In this document: positions 57,279 through 64,000 of the stretch, piece after piece
How positions within the stretch are numbered: position 1 is the first letter of the stretch
Layout of the letters: each line of letters opens with the position of its first letter
Origin: Burkholderia sp. lig30
GTDB taxonomy: Bacteria > Pseudomonadota > Gammaproteobacteria > Burkholderiales > Burkholderiaceae
Length of the DNA stretch: 64,000 nucleotides
NCBI RefSeq assembly: GCF_000687455.2
Contig: NZ_JGVW01000048.1
Location: 1-64,000, forward strand
Reading direction: 5' to 3'
Position numbers and translations under genes: made by a program
Notes under the pieces: model-generated
Told to the model about the DNA's origin: nothing
The model's database searches: none
Seen by the model: the letters and a program-made list of their open reading frames with translations, nothing else

Positions 57279-58343
57279 ATGAGCTTGTTCGATACGATCA
57301 ACTCGGGCGGAGCCCAGCTTCTCGGCGTCGCATGGCCGACGGTGTGGGCGCTCGTGCGCATCCTCGTCGTCGCGGTCGCGATCCTGCTGTGCGTCGCGTA
57401 CCTGATTCTGTGGGAACGTAAGCTGATCGGCTGGATGCACGTGCGTCTCGGTCCGAACCGCGTCGGCCCGGCCGGTCTGCTGCAGCCGATCGCCGACGTG
57501 CTGAAGCTGTTGCTGAAGGAAGTCATTCAGCCGAGCGCGGCCAGCCGCTGGCTGTACCTCGTCGCGCCGGTCATGACCGTCGTGCCGGCCTTCGCGGTGT
57601 GGGCGGTGATCCCGTTCCAGGCCGAGGCGGTGCTCGCGAACGTGAACGCCGGCCTGCTGTACGCGATGGCGATCTCGTCGATCGGCGTGTACGCGGTGAT
57701 TCTCGCCGGCTGGGCGTCGAACTCGAAGTACGCGTTCCTCGGTGCGATGCGAGCCGCGGCGCAGATGGTCTCGTACGAAATCTCGATGGGCTTCGCGCTG
57801 GTGCTCGTGCTGATGACGGCCGGCAGCCTGAACCTGTCGGAAATCGTCGGTTCGCAGCAGCATGGCTTCTTCGCGGGCCACGGCGTCAACTTCCTGTCGT
57901 GGAACTGGCTGCCGCTGCTGCCGGCGTTCGTCGTCTACTTCATCTCGGGCATCGCCGAAACGAACCGCCACCCGTTCGACGTGGTGGAAGGGGAGTCGGA
58001 GATCGTCGCCGGTCACATGATCGATTACTCGGGCATGGCGTTCGCGCTGTTCTTCCTGGCCGAGTACATCAACATGATCGTGATCTCGGCGCTCGCCGCG
58101 ACGCTGTTCCTCGGCGGCTGGGATGCACCGTTCGAATTCCTGTCGTTCATTCCGGGCATCTTCTGGCTGGTGCTGAAGGTCTTCGGGCTGCTGTCGATTT
58201 TCATCTGGGTCCGCGCGACGTTCCCGCGTTTCCGTTACGACCAGATCATGCGTCTGGGCTGGAAGGTGTTCCTGCCGGTCACTGTGATCTGGGTGGTCGT
58301 GGTCGGCTTCTGGATCATGTCGCCGCTCAATATCTGGAAATAA
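57279..58343 (+). CDS. nuoH: NADH-quinone oxidoreductase subunit H
   Basis: Membrane subunit that docks the peripheral arm and lines the quinone chamber. The 354-residue protein has about eight spans, [21 protein letters not shown] near residue 45, and [19 protein letters not shown] near 225, both diagnostic. It directly abuts nuoG; nuoI follows after 15 bases. Confidence 0.98.
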   Translation: MSLFDTINSGGAQLLGVAWPTVWALVRILVVAVAILLCVAYLILWERKLIGWMHVRLGPNRVGPAGLLQPIADVLKLLLKEVIQPSAASRWLYLVAPVMTVVPAFAVWAVIPFQAEAVLANVNAGLLYAMAISSIGVYAVILAGWASNSKYAFLGAMRAAAQMVSYEISMGFALVLVLMTAGSLNLSEIVGSQQHGFFAGHGVNFLSWNWLPLLPAFVVYFISGIAETNRHPFDVVEGESEIVAGHMIDYSGMAFALFFLAEYINMIVISALAATLFLGGWDAPFEFLSFIPGIFWLVLKVFGLLSIFIWVRATFPRFRYDQIMRLGWKVFLPVTVIWVVVVGFWIMSPLNIWK

Positions 58344-58358
58344 AGGTCGGATGCAATC

Positions 58359-58847
58359 ATGACGGCAATTCAACAATTCTTTAAGACCTTCTTCCTGATC
58401 GAACTGCTGAAGGGGCTTGCGCTGACGGGGCGTTACACGTTCAAGCGCAAGTTCACGGTGCAGTTCCCGGAAGAGAAGACGCCGCTGTCGCCGCGCTTTC
58501 GCGGGCTGCACGCACTGCGCCGCTACGAGAACGGCGAAGAGCGCTGCATCGCGTGCAAGCTGTGTGAAGCCGTTTGCCCCGCGATGGCCATCACGATCGA
58601 GTCGGACACGCGCGCGGACAACACGCGCCGCACGACGCGCTACGACATCGACCTGACGAAGTGCATCTTCTGCGGTTTCTGCGAAGAGAGCTGCCCGGTC
58701 GATTCGATCGTCGAGACGCAGATCCTCGAGTATCACGGCGAGAAGCGCGGCGATCTGTATTTCACGAAGGAAATGCTGCTCGCAGTGGGCGATCGTTACG
58801 AGAAGGACATCGCAGCGGCGAAGGCTGCCGACGCGCCGTATCGTTGA
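58359..58847 (+). CDS. nuoI: NADH-quinone oxidoreductase subunit I
   Basis: Ferredoxin-type subunit carrying clusters N6a and N6b. The 162-residue protein contains both [4Fe-4S] motifs: [12 protein letters not shown] and [12 protein letters not shown]. The amphipathic N-terminus ([20 protein letters not shown]) anchors it to the membrane arm. A 113-base non-coding gap precedes nuoJ. Confidence 0.98.
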   Translation: MTAIQQFFKTFFLIELLKGLALTGRYTFKRKFTVQFPEEKTPLSPRFRGLHALRRYENGEERCIACKLCEAVCPAMAITIESDTRADNTRRTTRYDIDLTKCIFCGFCEESCPVDSIVETQILEYHGEKRGDLYFTKEMLLAVGDRYEKDIAAAKAADAPYR

Positions 58848-58960
58848 TTGTGTTTGCAGTGCCGGCTCGATGCGAGCCGGCCGAGCCGCCGCGGCGGTTG
58901 CGGCAAGCACTGCGCGCCGCAACCCGTGCCTGACTATGGCCTAACGATGAACCGGTAATC

Positions 58961-59614
58961 ATGGAATTCACGACCGTACTGTTCTACATCTTCGCGCTGC
59001 TCCTGGTGGTATCAGGGGTGAAGGTGATCACTTCGCGCAACCCGGTGGCGTCTGCGCTTTTCCTTGTGCTGGCGTTCTTCAACGCCGCCGCGATCTGGAT
59101 GCTGCTGGAAGCGGAATTCCTCGCGATCCTGCTGGTGCTGGTCTACGTGGGCGCCGTGATGGTGCTGTTCCTGTTCGTCGTGATGATGCTCGACATCAAC
59201 ATCGACTTCCTGCGGCGCGACTTCAAGCGATTCGTGCCGATGGCCACCGTCGTCGGCGCGATCATCGTGGTCGAGACGGCACTGATTCTGTGGCACGGCT
59301 ACGGCGCGACGTCGACGCCGGTGCGTGACATGGCGACGGGCGCGCTGGCCGGCATGTCGAACACCCGCCTGATCGGCAAGATCATCTACACCGACTACAT
59401 CTTCGCGTTCGAAATCGCCGGCCTCGTGCTGCTGGTCGCGATCATCGCAGCGGTCGCGCTGACCGAGCGCAAGGGCAAGGACAGCAAGCGCCAGCGCGTG
59501 TCCGACCAGGTCAAGGTGCGCCGCGAAGATCGCGTGCGCCTCGTGAAGATGCAAGCCGAGAAGCCGTTGCCGGAAACCGCCCAGAGCGAAGCCGGTTCGG
59601 GCACGAACGGCTAA
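58961..59614 (+). CDS. nuoJ: NADH-quinone oxidoreductase subunit J
   Basis: Membrane-arm subunit with five spans in 217 residues. The typical [19 protein letters not shown] is near residue 60. The C-terminal 50 residues (about 165-217) are charged and cytoplasmic, ending in [11 protein letters not shown], a variable tail. nuoK follows after 17 bases. Confidence 0.96.
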   Translation: MEFTTVLFYIFALLLVVSGVKVITSRNPVASALFLVLAFFNAAAIWMLLEAEFLAILLVLVYVGAVMVLFLFVVMMLDINIDFLRRDFKRFVPMATVVGAIIVVETALILWHGYGATSTPVRDMATGALAGMSNTRLIGKIIYTDYIFAFEIAGLVLLVAIIAAVALTERKGKDSKRQRVSDQVKVRREDRVRLVKMQAEKPLPETAQSEAGSGTNG

Positions 59615-59631
59615 GCGGAGGAAAGAAAACC

Positions 59632-59937
59632 ATGTTGACTCTTGCTCACTACCTCGTGCTCAGCGCGATTCTGTTCGCGATCAGCATCGTCGGGATTTTC
59701 CTGAACCGTCGCAACATCATCATCATCCTGATGGCGATCGAACTGATGCTGCTCGCGGTGAACACCAACTTTGTCGCGTTCTCGCATTACCTCGGCGACG
59801 TGCACGGCCAGATCTTCGTCTTCTTCGTGCTGACGGTCGCCGCCGCGGAAGCCGCGATCGGCCTCGCGATTCTGGTGACCCTGTTCCGTAAGCTCGACAC
59901 GATCAATGTCGAGGATCTCGATCAGCTCAAAGGTTAA
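59632..59937 (+). CDS. nuoK: NADH-quinone oxidoreductase subunit K
   Basis: Small membrane-arm subunit of 101 residues with three spans. The conserved Glu of the proton path is in [17 protein letters not shown] near residue 36; a second is in [14 protein letters not shown] near 72. The start is ATG 59632, after GGAGGAAAGAAAACC. nuoL follows after 17 bases. Confidence 0.97.
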   Translation: MLTLAHYLVLSAILFAISIVGIFLNRRNIIIILMAIELMLLAVNTNFVAFSHYLGDVHGQIFVFFVLTVAAAEAAIGLAILVTLFRKLDTINVEDLDQLKG

Positions 59938-59954
59938 TTTCAGGCAACGCTGTT

Positions 59955-62009
<2,055 letters not shown>

Positions 62010-62024
62010 GGCGGGGGACGACTA

Positions 62025-63518
62025 ATGCACTCTTTTCCGATTCTCAGTACCGCGATCTGGCTGCCGATCGTCTTCGGCCTCCTCACGCTCGTGGTGGGTT
62101 CCGACAAAAACCCGGCGCCGGCGCGCTGGGTCGCGCTGATCGGGTCGCTGGCGGGTCTTGCCGTCACGATTCCGCTCATCACCGGCTTCGATGCAAGCTC
62201 GGCCGCTCTGCAGTTCGTCGAGCAGTCGACCTGGATCGAGCGCTTCAACATCTCGTATCACCTCGGCGTCGACGGCATCTCGATGTGGTTCGTCGTGCTG
62301 ACCGCGCTCATCACCGTGATCGTCGTGATCGCGGGATGGGAGGTCATCACCGAGAACGTGGGCCAGTACCTGGCCGCCTTCCAGATCCTGTCGGGGATCA
62401 TGGTCGGCGTGTTCTCGGCGGCTGACGGCCTGCTGTTCTACGTGTTCTTCGAAGCCACGCTGATCCCGATGTACATCATCATCGGCGTGTGGGGCGGCCC
62501 GAACCGCGTGTACGCGGCGTTCAAGTTCTTCCTGTACACGCTGGCCGGCTCGCTGCTGATGCTGGTCGCGCTGATCTACCTGTACACGCAAACGCACTCG
62601 TTCGACCTCGCGACGTGGCAGAACGCGAAGATCGCGATGACGCCGCAGATCATGTTGTTCATAGCGTTCTTCCTCGCGTTCGCGGTGAAGGTGCCGATGT
62701 GGCCGGTCCACACCTGGCTGCCGGACGCGCACGTGGAAGCGCCGACGGGCGGCTCGGTCGTGCTGGCGGCGATCATGCTGAAGCTCGGCGCGTACGGTTT
62801 CCTGCGCTTCTCGCTGCCGATCACGCCGGATGCGAGCCACTTCCTGGCGCCCGTGGTGATCACGCTGTCGCTGATCGCGGTGATCTACATCGGCCTCGTC
62901 GCGATGGTGCAGGCCGACATGAAGAAGCTGGTCGCGTATTCCTCGATCGCGCACATGGGCTTCGTCACGCTCGGCTTCTTCATCTTCAACCAGCTGGGCG
63001 TCGAAGGTGCGATCGTCCAGATGATCTCGCACGGTTTCGTGTCGGGCGCGATGTTCCTGTGCATCGGCGTGCTGTATGACCGCCTGCACTCGCGCCAGAT
63101 CGCCGATTACGGCGGTGTGGTGAACGTGATGCCGAAGTTCGCGGCGTTCGCGATGCTGTTCTCGATGGCCAACTGCGGCCTGCCGGGTACGTCGGGTTTC
63201 GTCGGCGAGTTCATGGTGATTCTCGCGGCCGTCCAGTTCAACTTCTGGATCGGTTTTGGCGCGGCATTCACGCTGATCCTCGGCGCGGCCTACACGCTCT
63301 GGATGTACAAGCGCGTGTACTTCGGCGCGGTCGCCAGCGACAAGGTCGCGAAGCTCGCGGACATCAGCCGCCGCGAGTTCCTGATGCTCGGCGTGCTGGC
63401 CGCGTTCACGCTGGTGATGGGCCTGTATCCGAAGCCCGTCACGGACGTGATGCACGTTTCCGTGGAAAACCTCCTCTCCCACGTCGCGCAGTCGAAGCTG
63501 CCGCTGGTGGCCCAGTAA
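62025..63518 (+). CDS. nuoM: NADH-quinone oxidoreductase subunit M
   Basis: Antiporter-like proton-pumping subunit of 497 residues. FFEATLIPMYIIIGVWGG (conserved Glu near residue 145), AVKVPMWPVHTWLPDAHVEAPT with the functional Lys and His, and AYSSIAHMGFVTLG are characteristic. It begins 15 bases after nuoL and precedes nuoN by 24 bases. Confidence 0.98.
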   Translation: MHSFPILSTAIWLPIVFGLLTLVVGSDKNPAPARWVALIGSLAGLAVTIPLITGFDASSAALQFVEQSTWIERFNISYHLGVDGISMWFVVLTALITVIVVIAGWEVITENVGQYLAAFQILSGIMVGVFSAADGLLFYVFFEATLIPMYIIIGVWGGPNRVYAAFKFFLYTLAGSLLMLVALIYLYTQTHSFDLATWQNAKIAMTPQIMLFIAFFLAFAVKVPMWPVHTWLPDAHVEAPTGGSVVLAAIMLKLGAYGFLRFSLPITPDASHFLAPVVITLSLIAVIYIGLVAMVQADMKKLVAYSSIAHMGFVTLGFFIFNQLGVEGAIVQMISHGFVSGAMFLCIGVLYDRLHSRQIADYGGVVNVMPKFAAFAMLFSMANCGLPGTSGFVGEFMVILAAVQFNFWIGFGAAFTLILGAAYTLWMYKRVYFGAVASDKVAKLADISRREFLMLGVLAAFTLVMGLYPKPVTDVMHVSVENLLSHVAQSKLPLVAQ

Positions 63519-63542
63519 GCGCGAGCAGAGGAAATCAAGATC

Positions 63543-64000
63543 ATGCAAAACGCACCTATGAATGTCCTGTTGCCTGATGCGCTGGTGATGTTCGCCATCA
63601 TCGTCGCGTGGCTGAACGACACCTTTACCGGCGCGGCCGGCCGCCGCCTGACCTATCTGATCGCGGTGCTGTCGTCGACGGCCGCTGGCGTGTGGTTCGC
63701 GACGCAAGCGCTCGATCCGCAGCAGTACTACTTCTTCTCGCGGATGTTGGTCGTCGACTCGTTCGCGAGCGTGATGAAGGCGGTCGTGTCGTTCGGCTTC
63801 GCCGTGTCGCTCGTCTACTCGCGCAAGTACCTCGAAGACCGCGACCTGTTCCGCGGCGACGTGTTCCTGCTCGGCATGTTCTCGCTGCTCGGCCAGCTGA
63901 TCATGGTGTCCGGCAACAACTTCCTGACGCTGTATCTCGGTCTGGAACTGATGTCGCTGTCGCTGTACGCGATCATCGCGCTGCGTCGCGACGCGGCGCA
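63543..64000 (+). CDS. nuoN: NADH-quinone oxidoreductase subunit N, C-terminus beyond window
   Basis: The third antiporter-like subunit; about 152 N-terminal residues are visible. The sequence begins MQNAPMNVLLPDALVMFAII (an internal Met at 63558 is an alternative start). NNFLTLYLGLELMSLSLYAI near the window end is the NuoN signature with the conserved Glu. The frame is open to base 64000. Confidence 0.95.
   Translation, partial: MQNAPMNVLLPDALVMFAIIVAWLNDTFTGAAGRRLTYLIAVLSSTAAGVWFATQALDPQQYYFFSRMLVVDSFASVMKAVVSFGFAVSLVYSRKYLEDRDLFRGDVFLLGMFSLLGQLIMVSGNNFLTLYLGLELMSLSLYAIIALRRDAA

Noticed and set aside
54723-58922. Minus-strand open frame of about 1400 codons opposite nuoF-nuoI
   Set aside because: Same codon-bias artefact; the plus strand carries complete complex I genes.

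Overview
The window reads as a high-GC betaproteobacterial chromosome, most likely the main chromosome of a Burkholderia species (cepacia-complex-like). The pointers are the strong G/C third-position bias, the gene content (ilvBNC-psd-pssA-leuA, rpsO-pnp, tpiA-secG-tRNA-Leu-nuoA-N, kdpFABC-kdpDE) and the protein sequences. Species cannot be fixed from the sequence alone. Nearly all of it is core housekeeping DNA.

Layout. 1-5.1 kb: hemF (cut by the window edge), purD, yebC and upp on the minus strand, then an unusual SDR protein and mgsA on the plus strand. 5.1-10 kb: the only clearly accessory stretch, visibly richer in A/T. It holds a minus-strand M23-peptidase/GH19-lysozyme-like protein gene interrupted by one in-frame TAA, two small exported proteins that look like cognate protectors, and at least two decayed partial copies of the hydrolase gene. 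I read it as a decaying antibacterial effector/immunity array. 10-19.6 kb: a quinone oxidoreductase and the complete K+ uptake ATPase system kdpFABC plus kdpDE, preceded by a 35-codon membrane mini-ORF and a candidate KdpE box. 19.7-25.1 kb: small exported and membrane proteins, including a guanidinium exporter gene (gdx/sugE) under a guanidine-II (mini-ykkC) riboswitch, an ABC permease, a truncated haemoglobin and a DUF924 protein. 25.2-32.5 kb, minus strand: SDR, LOG-family phosphoribohydrolase, TetR regulator, dgkA, glycosyltransferase, LpxH-like phosphoesterase, and an ECF sigma / DUF3619 / DUF3106 / RDD cluster. Around dgkA there is a diverged duplication of promoter and start-codon DNA.

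32.6-39.9 kb: branched-chain amino acid and phospholipid synthesis (ilvB, ilvN, ilvC, psd, pssA, leuA). leuA is preceded by a 26-residue leucine-rich leader peptide using four rare CTA codons, the signature of transcription attenuation. 39.9-44.5 kb: a SulP anion transporter paired with a beta-carbonic anhydrase, an outer-membrane lipoprotein and a periplasmic binding protein. 44.6-49.8 kb: rpsO, pnp, a quinone oxidoreductase, tpiA, secG. 49.9-64 kb: tRNA-Leu(GAG) and the respiratory complex I operon nuoA to nuoN, the last gene cut by the window edge.

No rRNA, CRISPR array, insertion sequence, integrase or replication origin was seen. The least routine observations are the effector/immunity wreckage (5.1-9.7 kb), the guanidine-II riboswitch (20.07-20.11 kb), the leuA attenuator leader (38.08-38.23 kb), the dgkA promoter duplication (27.3-28.1 kb), and an SDR lacking its catalytic Tyr and Lys (3.9-4.7 kb).
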